Shown: positions 56,301 to 62,500 of the stretch, in pieces
Layout: each line of letters opens with the position of its first letter
Numbering within the stretch: position 1 is the first letter of the stretch
Origin: Heterocephalus glaber
Lineage: Eukaryota; Chordata; Mammalia; Rodentia; Bathyergidae
DNA length: 64,000 nucleotides
NCBI RefSeq assembly: GCF_000247695.1
Contig: NW_004624747.1
Coordinates: 15,348,311 to 15,412,310 of the forward strand
Direction: 5' to 3'
Made by a program: the position numbers and the translations under genes
Notes under the pieces: model-generated
The model's input: only the letters and a program-made list of their open reading frames with translations
Told to the model about the DNA's origin: nothing
Databases searched by the model: none

Positions 56301-59300
56301 AACACTTCAATATGAATTTCAGAAAAACAGAATTTTGAAAAAAGTATCAATATGCCTCAAATAGTTCATAGAACATACTTATGCTAAAAAGTTATTATTC
56401 ATCTGAAATCCAAATTTCATGAGGCATGTCATATTTTACCCACAGTCCTACTTGGAGGCCCCTTCCTAGTCTCATCCTGGGCCTCACACAGAGGATAACC
56501 ACTACCTAGAGTTTCTTGTTTTATTTTTTAAAAAAGCCTTTACTATGTAAATGCACGTATAGTCAACTCTCTGTTACTCTGACAAACTACTTGAAGTATA
56601 CAAGTTAAAGAAGAAAAGATTTATTTTGGCTTATGGTTTCAGAGGTGTCAGTCCATAATCACTTAGCATCTCTTTGGGCCTTTGGTAAACATCAATGGCA
56701 AGGAGCCTATGGTGGGGGCCAGCTGCTTATATCATGGTGGCCAAGAAACAAAGACAGAAGGGGACCAGGTCCCAGTATAGCCTTCCAGGGCACACACCAT
56801 ACAACCTAACTTCCTCTAACTAGGCCTTCCCTCCTAGTGTTTGCATCCTTCCAATCAGCTGGGAACCAAGTTTTCACATGAACCTTTGGGGTACATTTAA
56901 GATCTAAACCATAACAGTATATGTTTCTAAATAATACTTGTTTTTATTTATTTTTGGTCATCATGATTACATATCCTCTATTTTTTTTGATCTGTGTCCT
57001 CTCTAGATTTATTAATCATGTCTTGCACCATGAGCAAAATCTTTGCTGTTATCTGAGTAATTATTTCTGATTTCATTTTTCCCAGATCCTCTTTTATTTC
57101 CAGTTCAGAGAGTCTAGGTGGTTGAGTATCAGATTGTTCCATCTCATTTCTCTTTGGGGTTGCTGTAGGTGATCTGGAAGTCTGTTTTTGAGGCTTGTTT
57201 ATGTGTTTTCTCATTTCCACGGCGGAGGGGGGTGGGGGTGTGTTTCTGGCACCCATGCAGCTCACCTTCTCTGCCCTAGGAGCTTGGGATGGCGGTGGGG
57301 GAGCTTCCTTCCGGGTGCTGAGACCAGCTCACCTCTGCCCTATCGTGGTTACATATCATACGAAACTATGGAGCTAGTAAAAAGATCAGGAGGTGCCAGG
57401 GATTGTGGAGGATGAGGAGGTTTAAGCAGAAAGAGCCTGCGTTTTCAGGGCAGTGGAAATCCTCTGTATATGATAATGATGAACACCTGTCAGTCATTAG
57501 CCACTTGTTGGAACCTGTAGAATGTAGACCATCAAGAGTGACCTCTAATGTAAACTGTGATGTGTTGGTATAGGTTCAGCAGTTGTGAGAAACGTACTTG
57601 GCATCCTGACGGTGAGGGAGGCCGGATGTGTAGGGGGGAGATGGGCTGTACAGGAACTCTTCTTTCTGGCCAAGTTTCTTAGGAACCTAAAACTCCTCTA
57701 CATTTTTTTTCTAAAAAAACAATTGTTACCTACATACACAGTGTTTTATGACTTGCCTGTTTCACTCCACGTTTTGTTTCTGGGATTTATTCATGTCAAT
57801 GGGTGTCATAATACTTTGTACCTCTTTTCTGCTGTATAATTCTCCACTGTGTCATCTTTCCACAACTAGGTTATTCATTTTCTTGCTGATGGATGTTTGT
57901 GTTGTTTCTGATTTTTGTTGTTGTTTTGTTGTTATGATAAACAGCGCTGCTATGGATATCTTTTACTCTGCTGCTTATGTACATGTATACAGGTACCCAG
58001 GCAAATCTTTCTGTAGGATATGTATAGGGATTATGAAGGATGTACATTTTAATCTGTATGAGAGAATACAAACGTATTTTCCAATTATTTTCATTCCAAG
58101 CAGTATATGAGTAGTGAATTTTTCCCCACAATTTTTTTTTTTTCAGTATTGGGGATCGAACTCGGGTCCTTGTGCCTACGCAGCAGGCGCGAAACCACTG
58201 AGCTAAATCCCCAGCCCTTTTCCCCACATTTTTACCAATAGGCTTTGTAATTTTGCCCATCTAGTGTGTGAAAAATGGAATCTCAGTGTGGTTCTAATTT
58301 GAGTTTCTCTGATTGCCAGCATAGTTTTGAACATCATTTCTCATGTTTATTTACTATTTGTGTTTTTTTCTTGTGGGAAATACATATTTTTATCTTGACA
58401 TTTTCTCTTTTCCAGTAGATGTCTAGGAGTTCTTTAGAAATTCCTCATACTGGTCCGGGGATTTAGCTCAGTGTTTCTGGCGCTTGCCTTGAAAGCGCAA
58501 GGTCCCGAGTCTGATCCCCAGTACTGAAAAAAAAAAAAAAAAAAAGGAAATTCCTCATACTAATTCCTTGTTAGTTTTCACATGTTAACCAATCCTACCT
58601 CCTGTTAGTTTGTTGTCTTTTCTGTTTTATCATATCCTTTAATAGATGTTCTCATTTTAATGTAGTTGATTTTATGAAACATTTTTTAGATCATTAGCAA
58701 TTTGTTTTTTGTGGTACTAGGGATTGAACTCAAGATTTTTGTACTGAGCTAGAGTTACATCCCTAGCTGTTTTGTTTTGTTGAGATAGGGCCTTGCTAAG
58801 TTGCCCAAGTAGGATTTGAGCTTATGATCCTCCTACCTTAGCCTCGCAAATGTGGGATTGTAGGTATGTGACTAACACCATGTCTGGGTAATCAGTAGCA
58901 ATTTTTGTTTTAAGAAACCTGCTGGCTGTGGTGCCACACACTTGTACTCCCAGCAGTTGTGAGGATCAGGAAGGAGGATCGCCAAGAGTTCAAGGCCAGC
59001 CTGGGCTATACAGTGAGTTCAAGACCATCCTAAACTACGTAGCAAGATCCTGCCTCAACACAAACAAACAAGCAACAACAAAATTTCCATTCCAGAGTCA
59101 CAGAGATACTTTCTTCTAAAACGTTTAGCATTTTGACTTTCATAGTTGTCTTTTATTAACATAGAATTGATTTTTGTAAATGGTGAGAGGTGGGGATCAA
59201 GTTTTATTTTTTTTCCTCCTCCACATTTGGGTAACTATTTGTTCCAGCACCATTTCTCAGATGATGTTTCCTTTGTTCACTAATCTGTCCTGTATCAAGT

Positions 59301-62300
59301 TTCTTTATATGTGTGGGCCTACATGCATTGTATCTGTTCTATTATTGCTCTTTTTACCATGTCACTAGTAACTCACATTCTTACTTACCATGGCTTTAAA
59401 AACAATCTTGATAGTTGGGAATGGTAGCACATGCTTGTAATCCCAGCACTCTGAGAGGCTGAGGCAGGAGAATCATAAGTTCGAGCCCAGCCTGGCAACT
59501 TAGTGATTTTAGTGATACCCTATCTCAAAAAAACTAAAACAAAAAAATAAGCAAAAGCCCTGGATTCAATCTCCAGTAAGTTAAGAGGCCAAAACAAAAC
59601 AAAACAGTTTTGATGAAGCTGGGTGTGGTGGTGTGTGCACGTAATCCTGGCACTGGAGAGGCTACTGAGGCAGAAGGATTGCAAGTTTAGCCTAGGGTAT
59701 AAGGTGAGTTCAGGTTCAGTTTGGACTACATGTCAAGACATTTCAAAAAAATGAAAAACAAGCAAAACAACAACAACAACAACAGAAACCAGTCTTGAGG
59801 ACTGGTTTTGTTTGTTTGTTTGTTTTAGTACTGGGGATTGATCTCTGGCATCGAAGATCCAAGGCAAGCACTCTATTGATGAGCCACACCTCAGCCCAAT
59901 GCAGAGATGTGAACTTTCTAGGGTTCTTTCCCATTGGGTGCTTCATTTGATCCCCACAAACTTTTTGAAGTGATGAGATGAGCTCTTTACTTGCATTAGA
60001 TAAAAATCCTAGAACTGGACTTAGCGAGAGGGGAGGTATTGCTTTCCTAGTTGGATATGTGTTAAGTGGATGACAACAATGGTGTGATTTGTCATTACAG
60101 AGCCTGTAAACATTGGGGGCATTGTGGGAACCATTGTCAGCCTCCTGCTGTTGGGACTGGCCATTATCTCAGGGCTTATGTTGTATTACAGTCCTGTGTT
60201 CTGCTGGAAAGGTAAGGGCTTCCTGGATCCCTTTGTTTCTCTTTCAAGCTTCTTAAAAAGGTGTGGGTGAGGGAAGGCTGCCGCTGGTATATTCATTCCT
60301 ACCTTGCAGTCCTATCCTATAGAATTCTTCATTCAATCAGGACATGGAATAAGGCCCCTGAATGTGTCCCTGAATACCCTGTCACTTCTCATGTTTGGTC
60401 AGTTTTTCATGTGTTGATCTTTTGTAAATGTTAGTTTGATTAAAAACCTTTGTGAGCTGGGCATGGTGGTGAACACCTATAATCCCAGATATTAGGAGGC
60501 TGAAACAAGAGGATCTCAAGTGAAAGCCCAGCCTGGGGAACTTAGAAAACCCTTGTCTCAAACTTAAATTTAAAAAGGGCTAGGGATTTGGTTCAGTGCA
60601 AAGGCCCTGGGTTCAATTCCCAGTACCACAAGAAAATAAAAATAATAAAAGGGCTGGGGATATAGCTTAGTGGTAGAATGCTCCTGGCTTTGATCCTCGT
60701 TACTGTGTTGGGAGGAGGGTGGGATTTTGTGAGATTTTAGTGGTGTTGCTGGATATTAATTTTTCTTTTCCTTTCTTCTTTTAGTAAGAAGCACTTTCAG
60801 GTGAGTGTTCCCTAGACTCAAGTAAAAGAAAACCTATTTTCATAATTTATATTCACGCTGTTGTGTTTCCTGTCGTCAGAACAATGATAGCTACTCCCAT
60901 CTAGTTCCCATCATTGCCCCACACTGGTTCAGGAACTTTATGAGGTATTCTCATAAATACTGAGTCAGGGTCTTGGTGGTGGTGGCATTTCCATTTTCCT
61001 GACAAGGAGATAGAGGCTCAGTGAAGTAATTTTTGCAAGTTCATTCCGGAAGTAGATGCAATATCTGCCTTTTGACCCAGTTCTGATTGAGTCCAAAGTC
61101 TGCATTCTTTGATGATGCCAAACCTCAAGTCTGGGCCTGCTGGTGGGCCTGTCACTGAAACATGAAGACAATGTGTACATATTGAACCCAGTCATTGATG
61201 CATTTGTTTTATTGAATTTTCTAAAAAGAGCTAAAGGAAGAACAAGTCATAGTCTTTCAGAATGTTTTAGAAGGCTAATCTGATCATGCCCAGAAGTCCC
61301 CACCCCCAGAGGAAACCCCAGTAAGGTCAAAGTAAGCAAGTGGAACTTGTGTATTTCATTTCCTAAGGAACTTCTCTGTGGGAACAAAGAACTCTTCTCT
61401 TCCCTATGGACAAATAATCCTTCTTTACTCATTCCTAGTGATGGGATATTTTTGATTTGGGACCATCTTTCATGGGAAACCATCCCTTTATTGCCCTGTG
61501 TTTGAGTCAAGGATAATGACTTATTTCACACAGGAGATAGTAGTATATGGCATTGTGGGGAAAGTGTTTAGAATCAGGGAACCTGGGTTCAAATTACATC
61601 TGTGCCATTTCCAAGTCCTGTGTCTATGGAAAATCCCTGACCTGTCTGAGTCTCGTGCCCTCACCTACTTCACAGGAGGATGCTGGGAGGACGAAATGAG
61701 ACTGTAACTCTCTTAAGACTGGGATTGGGCCATGGAACCCATTTTTTCTTCCTTAAGAAACGTATACCCTGGCTAGGTAGGCAAAGCTAGCAATGAACTA
61801 CAGGGCAATTAAATGCTAAGGTGCTGGGCATGATTTCCAAATGCAACTGTAGTTCAGGGATCTAGGGGGAGGGAGAGGACTTTACCTAGGTCTTAAATAA
61901 TGAGGAGCGGGAGAGATCACCTTAAGTGGAAAAGAAATTTGAGGAAAGAACACACCATATATATAGTATAGATTTAGATATAGATATAGTGAGGGGTACT
62001 GGAATGGTGGATGCCTGGGACAACATGGCTACGTGCCCAAGGTCAGGGACAGAATAACATAGCACATCTGGCACAAGATACCATCATGTCTGATAATCTA
62101 TGGCTGTATCTCTGTGAGGTTACAGCCACACTGTCATCTCATGACTTGACCACAGTGAATGCATGAAGAATTTTCTGTAGCACTAAAAGGGCTGCAAAGA
62201 ATATAGTACAGTGTTGCCTGTTCAGTGAGGGGTGGCATTAGGAAAAACAAGACATCTTCTTGATTATTTTTCCTCCTTTGGAAATTAGGGGACAGGACAT

Positions 62301-62500
62301 GGGTGATGTCATGGTTTTGGTGGATTCGGAAGAGGAAGATGAACAAGAGTATGCCGTGGAAGAGGAGGAAGAGGAGGGAGAAGAGACTGAGAGAGAGGAA
62401 TTGCCGAAAGAAATAAACAAGCATGGCCACATTCACAGAGTGACTGCATTGGTGAATGGAAACTTGGAGCGGATGGGAAATGGGCTCCAAGACCTACAAG
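31940..62500 (+). CDS. VSIG10: VSIG10, V-set and immunoglobulin domain containing 10: eight coding exons, last exon outside the window
   Basis: Type I membrane glycoprotein of the immunoglobulin superfamily. Its ligand and cell role are not well defined, and adhesion or recognition is only inferred from the fold. Joining the eight exons gives 518 residues in one frame. Residues 1-26 form a signal peptide with core [14 protein letters not shown]. Ig1 spans about 29-120 (Cys44-Cys103, Trp56, DEGNYTC), Ig2 about 123-220 (Cys153-Cys200), Ig3 about 223-307 (Cys244-Cys289) and Ig4 about 310-405 (Cys330-Cys387, DEGYYIC). A membrane helix lies at about 410-435, then a cytoplasmic tail with a Glu-rich run (462-485). 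I count 13 N-glycosylation sequons, all extracellular. The human protein has 540 residues and the same order, so about 20 C-terminal residues are missing here. All splice sites are GT/AG and no in-frame stop was found. Identification rests on near-identical blocks such as [12 protein letters not shown] and [11 protein letters not shown]. Confidence 0.96.
32019..34677 (+). other. VSIG10: First part of intron 1, SINE-free
   Basis: CpG-rich to about 32260, then AT-rich. A21 run at 32992-33011. A MIR-like stretch at about 33825-33925 (CCTTAAGTAAATCACTTGAT). No exon is seen. Confidence 0.5.
34678..34808 (+). mobile_element. B1 SINE with target-site duplication
   Basis: GGGGTGTGGTGGTGCACGAC to CCCTGTCTCAAAA plus tail. 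Flanked by TGAGAAGACT at 34674-34683 and 34808-34817. Confidence 0.88.
34850..34970 (-). mobile_element. Old L1 3' end fragment, antisense
   Basis: CTTTATTATAATTGACATAC and GGTTATGCAACTATTACCAC, as in antisense L1M 3' ends. Confidence 0.65.
35150..35235 (-). mobile_element. ID SINE
   Basis: TGTACCAGGGATTGAACTTG to AAATCCCCAGCCC. Flanked by imperfect copies of CCTGGGAGGCTTTTTTT. Confidence 0.85.
35298..35340. repeat. (TG)n microsatellite
   Basis: About 21 uninterrupted TG units. Confidence 0.95.
35364..35414 (-). mobile_element. Internally deleted ID SINE
   Basis: Only about 50 bases: GGTACTGGGGACAGGACCTT joined to GCCACTGAGCTAAATCCC, lacking the B box and the middle. Flanked by TAGTTTGTATTT at 35346-35357 and 35415-35426. 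Confidence 0.82.
35500..35577 (-). mobile_element. ID-like SINE, older type
   Basis: GTGGTACTGGGGATGGAACC, GGGCCTCATATGTGCTAGGC and TCCTGGCCC. Confidence 0.78.
35950..36856 (-). mobile_element. 5'-truncated L1 with duplicated 3' UTR and target-site duplication
   Basis: Antisense: T-run (35961-35979) then two tandem 3' UTR units starting ATTGGTACATT at 35995 and 36263, then ORF2 C-terminal sequence. The minus strand 36549-36845 encodes [20 protein letters not shown], a hallmark of L1 ORF2. Flanked by ACAACTGCGA(C/T)TCTT at 35950-35964 and 36842-36856. Much younger-looking than the L1M pieces. Confidence 0.93.
36945..37122 (+). mobile_element. B1-dID SINE next to the exon 2 acceptor
   Basis: B1 half GCCAAACATGGTGGTACATG, dID half GGGCTGAGGATGTAGGCCAG, end TTCTGTACCAC. 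About 40 bases lie between its end and exon 2. Confidence 0.85.
37162..37443 (+). CDS. VSIG10: VSIG10 exon 2: first Ig domain
   Basis: 282 bases, acceptor TTGTACAG, donor GTAAGT. Encodes residues 27-120, a complete Ig domain with VTLHC, VTWYR and DEGNYTC, with five sequons at Asn39, Asn59, Asn70, Asn84 and Asn108. Phase 1 at both ends. A B1-dID SINE ends only about 40 bases before the acceptor. Confidence 0.95.
37535..37725 (+). mobile_element. MIR SINE
   Basis: GGGCTCTGCCGCTTGTGAAT, TTCCTCACCTGTAAAATGGG and CAGTGCTTTAAAAGGCTCC. Confidence 0.82.
37730..38085. other. Intron 2 sequence without recognised feature
   Basis: Nothing supported. Confidence 0.4.
38092..38176 (-). mobile_element. ID SINE
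   Basis: CAGTACCAGGAATTGAACTC to GAGCTACATTCCTGGCCCC. Confidence 0.85.
38535..38720 (+). mobile_element. L2 3' end
   Basis: TTTATTGGGCACCCAATGCC and GTTCTAGGCACTGGGCTACA, the conserved L2 terminus. Confidence 0.72.
38763..38930 (+). mobile_element. Tigger/MER44-like DNA transposon remnant
   Basis: GGTTGGGCATCCTTCATCTG at one end and GCATTTTGGATAAGGGATAC at the other are inverted-repeat-like ends of this family. Confidence 0.65.
39167..39257 (-). mobile_element. ID SINE inserted at the A-tail of the SNRPC copy
   Basis: GGTACAGGGAATCAAACTC to CTACATCCTTGGCC. Both flanks read ATG(TG)TTTTGTTTTGTTT. Confidence 0.85.
39262..39974 (-). pseudogene. SNRPC: SNRPC (U1 snRNP protein C) processed pseudogene
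   Basis: Minus-strand intronless copy. From a start-like ATGCCCAAG at 39963, the text loses the N-terminal zinc-finger part, then reads [34 protein letters not shown] ([10 protein letters not shown]) and PGMTRPD, the order of human U1C. Two or more frameshifts are visible (a 2-base loss before KENVKDYY) and the normal stop is gone. The T-run at about 39263-39279 is the copied A-tail. It cannot make U1C, since the zinc finger that binds the U1 snRNP is destroyed. The real gene is elsewhere. Confidence 0.9.
40389..40950. other. Intron 2 sequence without recognised feature
   Basis: Short GTGTGTG patch at 40485. No exon supported. Confidence 0.4.
40952..41375 (-). mobile_element. Four antisense SINEs in a row: ID, ID-like, ID, B1
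   Basis: ID 40960-41041 flanked by AGAAGTATGATA, older ID 41077-41152, ID 41183-41252, B1-like 41262-41365 without internal duplication. The last two could be one B1-dID variant. Confidence 0.85.
41376..42645. other. Intron 2 sequence, mostly unique, with a MIR-like part
   Basis: 41960-42115 resembles MIR (GTGACCTTGGGAAAGTTCCT). A 132-codon frame (41486-41884) has no family match and no exon borders. Confidence 0.45.
42650..42842 (+). mobile_element. B1-dID SINE
   Basis: ATGCATGGTGGCATAGGCCT, dID half CTGGGGATGTAGCTTAGTGC, then A-tail. Confidence 0.85.
42843..43648. other. Intron 2 sequence without recognised feature
   Basis: No exon or repeat supported. Confidence 0.4.
43650..43985. mobile_element. 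ID (-) and B1-dID (+)
   Basis: ID 43651-43727 flanked by AT(T/C)GTCACT(C/T)TT. B1-dID 43812-43985 ending CCAATCCCCAGTATC. Confidence 0.85.
43986..44300. other. Intron 2 sequence without recognised feature
   Basis: Nothing supported. Confidence 0.4.
44306..44356. repeat. 51-bp alternating purine-pyrimidine tract
   Basis: Every base alternates R/Y, from ATACACGCGCACGCATG through TGTGTGTGCACACATGTG to ATGTATA. Strong Z-DNA candidate. It is followed by an AT-rich zone to 44465. Confidence 0.95.
44357..44465. repeat. AT-rich low-complexity zone
   Basis: Runs of ATATATA and TAATATA. Confidence 0.9.
44466..45190. other. Intron 2 sequence with a possible MIR/L2 piece
   Basis: 44745-44910 (GTTATCTCACTGGATCCTTC, ATTTTATCAGAAGGCC) looks like MIR. 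The rest is unassigned. Confidence 0.4.
45195..45405 (+). mobile_element. Tigger/MER44-like DNA transposon remnant
   Basis: GCATCCTTAGTCTGAGAATC at the left and AATACTTCTGGTCCTGAGCA at the right, with repeated TCTGAAA motifs. Confidence 0.6.
45466..45715 (+). mobile_element. B1-dID SINE with long A/C tail
   Basis: GGGCTGGGCACAGTGGTGCA, dID half GAGCTGGGTGTATAGCTCAG, then an AAACAAAC-type tail of about 60 bases. Confidence 0.87.
45716..46240. other. Intron 2 sequence without recognised feature
   Basis: A 99-codon + frame (45793-46092) has no family match. Confidence 0.4.
46258..46535. mobile_element. Short ID scrap (-), ID (+), B1 (-)
   Basis: 46270-46318 truncated ID-like. 46333-46410 ID with GGCTGGGGATTTAGCTTAGT. 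46413-46530 B1-like antisense, giving ID and B1 in opposite directions. Confidence 0.75.
46536..46815. other. Intron 2 sequence without recognised feature
   Basis: Nothing supported. Confidence 0.4.
46818..46912 (-). mobile_element. B1 SINE, truncated at the 5' end
   Basis: TTTTGAGACAGGGTCTGGCT, duplicated AGGCTGGCC / AAGCTGACC, then GATCCTCCTGTG where it breaks off. Confidence 0.82.
46915..47420. other. Unassigned block, possibly LTR-derived
   Basis: Contains a small direct repeat, GGAGAAACAAATGTAACA and GGGGAAAAACAAATGTAACA, about 50 bases apart (47121, 47169). No coding signal. Confidence 0.35.
47421..47480 (-). mobile_element. B1 fragment
   Basis: CTCCTGTCTCAGTCTTTTGA and GATTTTAGGTGTGAGCCCC continue the pattern broken at 46912, so the block 46913-47420 may be an insertion into one B1. 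Confidence 0.6.
47510..47592 (-). mobile_element. ID SINE with target-site duplication
   Basis: TTTGGTCCCGGGGATAGAAC to AAATCCCCAGCCC. Flanked by CTAAAAATGTTTTTT. Confidence 0.87.
47670..47745 (-). mobile_element. Older ID-like SINE
   Basis: ACACTGGGGATTAAGCCCAG to GAGTGACATTCCCAG, with a short TG run just before it. Confidence 0.75.
47858..48065 (+). mobile_element. B1 SINE with GA-rich tail microsatellite
   Basis: GTCAGGTGTGGTGGTGCACA, two copies of AGGCC.GCCTG, CCCTGTCTCAAG, then a purine (GGAA/GAGGA) tail from 47990 to 48062. Confidence 0.88.
48085..48262 (+). mobile_element. MIR SINE
   Basis: AATTGCCCAGCAGCCCTGTG, CCATTTTATAGATGAGGAAA and GCTACAAAGCTATTAAGTGG. Confidence 0.85.
48322..48783. 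mobile_element. Inverted pair of mariner transposase 3' ends (long hairpin)
   Basis: The right arm on the + strand (48667-48765) encodes [20 protein letters not shown] then SKGEYFKGD and a stop, the C-terminus of a mariner-family transposase. The minus strand from 48560 down to about 48330 encodes a second, broken copy ([19 protein letters not shown], then a stop and frameshifted remains of the same C-terminus). The arms 48322-48440 and 48657-48783 are reverse complements with about 80% identity by eye. Not a functional gene. Confidence 0.85.
48820..48898 (-). mobile_element. ID SINE with target-site duplication
   Basis: TTTTGGTACTGGGGATCGAA to AAATCCCAGGCCC. Flanked by TACACTATTTCT at 48794 and 48899, with a third copy at about 48931. 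Confidence 0.88.
48950..49480. other. Intron 2 sequence without recognised feature
   Basis: A 140-codon minus frame (49040-49462) has no recognised domain and may be repeat-derived. Confidence 0.35.
49485..49965 (-). mobile_element. B1-dID, ID and B1, all antisense
   Basis: B1-dID 49500-49692, ID 49718-49797 (GGTACCAGGGATTGAACTC), B1 49812-49958 with internal duplication. Confidence 0.88.
50214..50513 (+). CDS. VSIG10: VSIG10 exon 3: second Ig domain
   Basis: 300 bases, acceptor GTTCCCAG, donor GTGCGT. Encodes residues 121-220 with VDFSC, VVEWWFQ and QGNYTC. A competing donor GTAAGA four bases downstream (50518) looks stronger, but using it would shift the frame into exon 4. The 50514 site keeps phase 1 and gives VYLPPPS, matching the human VYYPPPS. 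Confidence 0.94.
50530..50765. other. Start of intron 3 without recognised feature
   Basis: C-rich at first. Nothing supported. Confidence 0.4.
50770..51056 (+). mobile_element. ID followed by B1-dID
   Basis: ID 50773-50866 (GGGCCGGGGATTTAACTCAG) flanked by AATAGC(A/G)ACGA. B1-dID 50879-51056 with TTCAATTCCCAGAACTG. Confidence 0.88.
51125..51420 (-). mobile_element. MaLR-type LTR, antisense
   Basis: GGCTCACAGTTTTGGAGTTT, ACATTGTGGTGGGAGTGAGT and TTCCAGATGCAAATTATAGC, in the order of an antisense MaLR LTR. Confidence 0.6.
51421..51850 (-). mobile_element. Old L1 3' region, antisense
   Basis: TTCTGGATGTTTCATGTGAA, TTCATTTTGCATAATGTGTT and TTCTTTACATGGCTGAGTAC. The MaLR above seems inserted in it (51060-51120 continues the same L1). 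Confidence 0.75.
51857..51945 (+). mobile_element. ID SINE with target-site duplication
   Basis: GGGCTGGGAATTTAGCTCAG to GTTCGATCCCCGGTAACC. Flanked by TAAAAACCACTG(C/T)AGA. Confidence 0.88.
51960..52265. other. AT-rich intron 3 sequence
   Basis: Possibly old L1, not certain. Confidence 0.35.
52272..52378 (-). mobile_element. B1 SINE with deleted middle
   Basis: TTTTTGAGACAGGATCTCTC, a C-rich junction, GCTGGGATTTCAGGCATGC. Confidence 0.78.
52380..52914. other. End of intron 3
   Basis: No repeat supported. Ends in the pyrimidine tract TTTGTTCCCTTTTGGTG before exon 4. Confidence 0.4.
52915..53175 (+). CDS. VSIG10: VSIG10 exon 4: third Ig domain
   Basis: 261 bases, acceptor GTTTTGCAG, donor GTGAGT. 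Encodes residues 221-307 with [14 protein letters not shown] and [18 protein letters not shown]. The extra Cys229 and Cys303 may form a second disulfide. One sequon, Asn277. Phase 1 at both ends. Confidence 0.95.
53176..53530. other. Start of intron 4
   Basis: A short (TTCC)n run at 53299-53318. 53370-53450 resembles L2 (GAGCACCCACTGTGTACCAG). Confidence 0.5.
53532..53682 (+). mobile_element. B1 SINE
   Basis: GTAGCCAGGTGTGGTGTCGC, two copies of AGGCCAG.CTG, A-tail at 53667. Confidence 0.88.
53683..54430. other. Intron 4 sequence without recognised feature
   Basis: Nothing supported. Confidence 0.4.
54440..55045 (+). mobile_element. MLT1-type LTR
   Basis: TTTGCCAATGAAGTTAAGGA, CAACACCTTGATTTTAGTCC, TGACCTCCAGAACGTAGGTG and TGTTTTAAGCCACTAAGTTT. 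The left border is unsure. Confidence 0.75.
55046..55320. other. Intron 4 sequence without recognised feature
   Basis: Nothing supported. Confidence 0.4.
55325..55492 (+). mobile_element. MIR SINE
   Basis: GTGTGACTTTGAGCAAGTTG, AAAAGCACCTAGCACTTAG and GCTCAATAAATGTTAGC. Confidence 0.87.
55632..55925 (+). CDS. VSIG10: VSIG10 exon 5: fourth Ig domain
   Basis: 294 bases, acceptor GATTACCAG, donor GTGAGT. Encodes residues 308-405 with [21 protein letters not shown] and [12 protein letters not shown]. Extra cysteines Cys320 and Cys376 could pair. Sequons at Asn325, Asn346 and Asn375. Phase 1 at both ends. Confidence 0.96.
55926..56560. other. Start of intron 5
   Basis: No repeat or exon recognised. 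Confidence 0.4.
56565..56918 (-). mobile_element. MaLR-type LTR, antisense
   Basis: AACTCTCTGTTACTCTGACA, AAAAGATTTATTTTGGCTTA and GGTACATTTAAGATCTAAAC. Confidence 0.7.
56975..57475 (-). mobile_element. L1-type LINE ORF1 start and 5' UTR part, antisense
   Basis: The minus strand (56978-57265) encodes a 95-codon frame with [20 protein letters not shown] and a Glu/Lys-rich coiled-coil-like part ([17 protein letters not shown]). It is the same family as the stretch near 10620-10800. Not a host gene. Confidence 0.6.
57720..59400 (-). mobile_element. Old L1 antisense, with four SINE insertions
   Basis: L1 landmarks: TGCTGATGGATGTTTGTGTT, TGATAAACAGCGCTGCTATG, GTGTGGTTCTAATTTGAGTT. Inserts: ID (-) 58138-58219 flanked by TTTTCCCCACA, ID (+) 58453-58545 flanked by GAAATTCCTCATACT, B1-dID (-) 58708-58890, B1 (+) 58920-59080. 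Confidence 0.82.
59405..59905. mobile_element. B1-dID (+), B1 (+), ID-like (-)
   Basis: B1-dID 59415-59580 with a shortened ID half, B1 59615-59760 (tail with CAACAACAA), ID-like 59823-59900. Confidence 0.82.
60101..60211 (+). CDS. VSIG10: VSIG10 exon 6: transmembrane helix
   Basis: 111 bases, acceptor CATTACAG, donor GTAAGG. Encodes residues 406-442: a short stalk EPVNIGG, the hydrophobic helix [20 protein letters not shown], then SPVFCWK. Cys440 just inside the membrane is a possible palmitoylation site (inference). Confidence 0.96.
60212..60450. other. Start of intron 6
   Basis: Nothing supported. Confidence 0.4.
60453..60708 (+). mobile_element. B1-dID followed by a truncated ID
   Basis: B1-dID 60455-60640 with TTCAATTCCCAGTACCAC. 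ID 60651-60705 (GGGCTGGGGATATAGCTTAG) ends about 80 bases before the microexon. Confidence 0.85.
60785..60800 (+). CDS. VSIG10: VSIG10 exon 7: 16-nt microexon
   Basis: TTTTAG precedes TAAGAAGCACTTTCAG and GTGAGT follows. It encodes VRSTFR with its split codons, matching human VGNTSR at the same place. Its 16 bases change phase from 1 to 2, which is exactly what exon 8 needs to stay open, so it is required for the normal tail. Confidence 0.9.
60801..61530. other. Start of intron 7
   Basis: A MIR-like patch at about 60930-61030 (GGAACTTTATGAGGTATTCT, AAGGAGATAGAGGCTCAGTG). The rest is unassigned. Confidence 0.45.
61533..61712 (+). mobile_element. MIR SINE
   Basis: GAATCAGGGAACCTGGGTTC, AAATCCCTGACCTGTCTGAG and CACAGGAGGATGCTGGGAGG. 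Confidence 0.85.
61713..62288. other. Rest of intron 7
   Basis: A short ATATAT/TAGATATAGATA run near 61957-61990. No repeat family assigned. Confidence 0.4.
62289..62500 (+). CDS. VSIG10: VSIG10 exon 8: acidic cytoplasmic tail
   Basis: 212 bases, acceptor GGAAATTAG, donor GTAAGT. Encodes residues 449-518: [20 protein letters not shown], a Glu-rich run, then [11 protein letters not shown] and MGNGLQDLQ. The GAR-rich codons make all three frames open for long stretches. Ends one base into a codon. The next exon is not within 62501-64000 as far as I can see. Confidence 0.94.

Noticed and set aside
56978..57265. 95-codon minus frame with a coiled-coil-like part
   Set aside because: Its position and similarity to the block near 10620 mark it as L1 ORF1-type repeat sequence.
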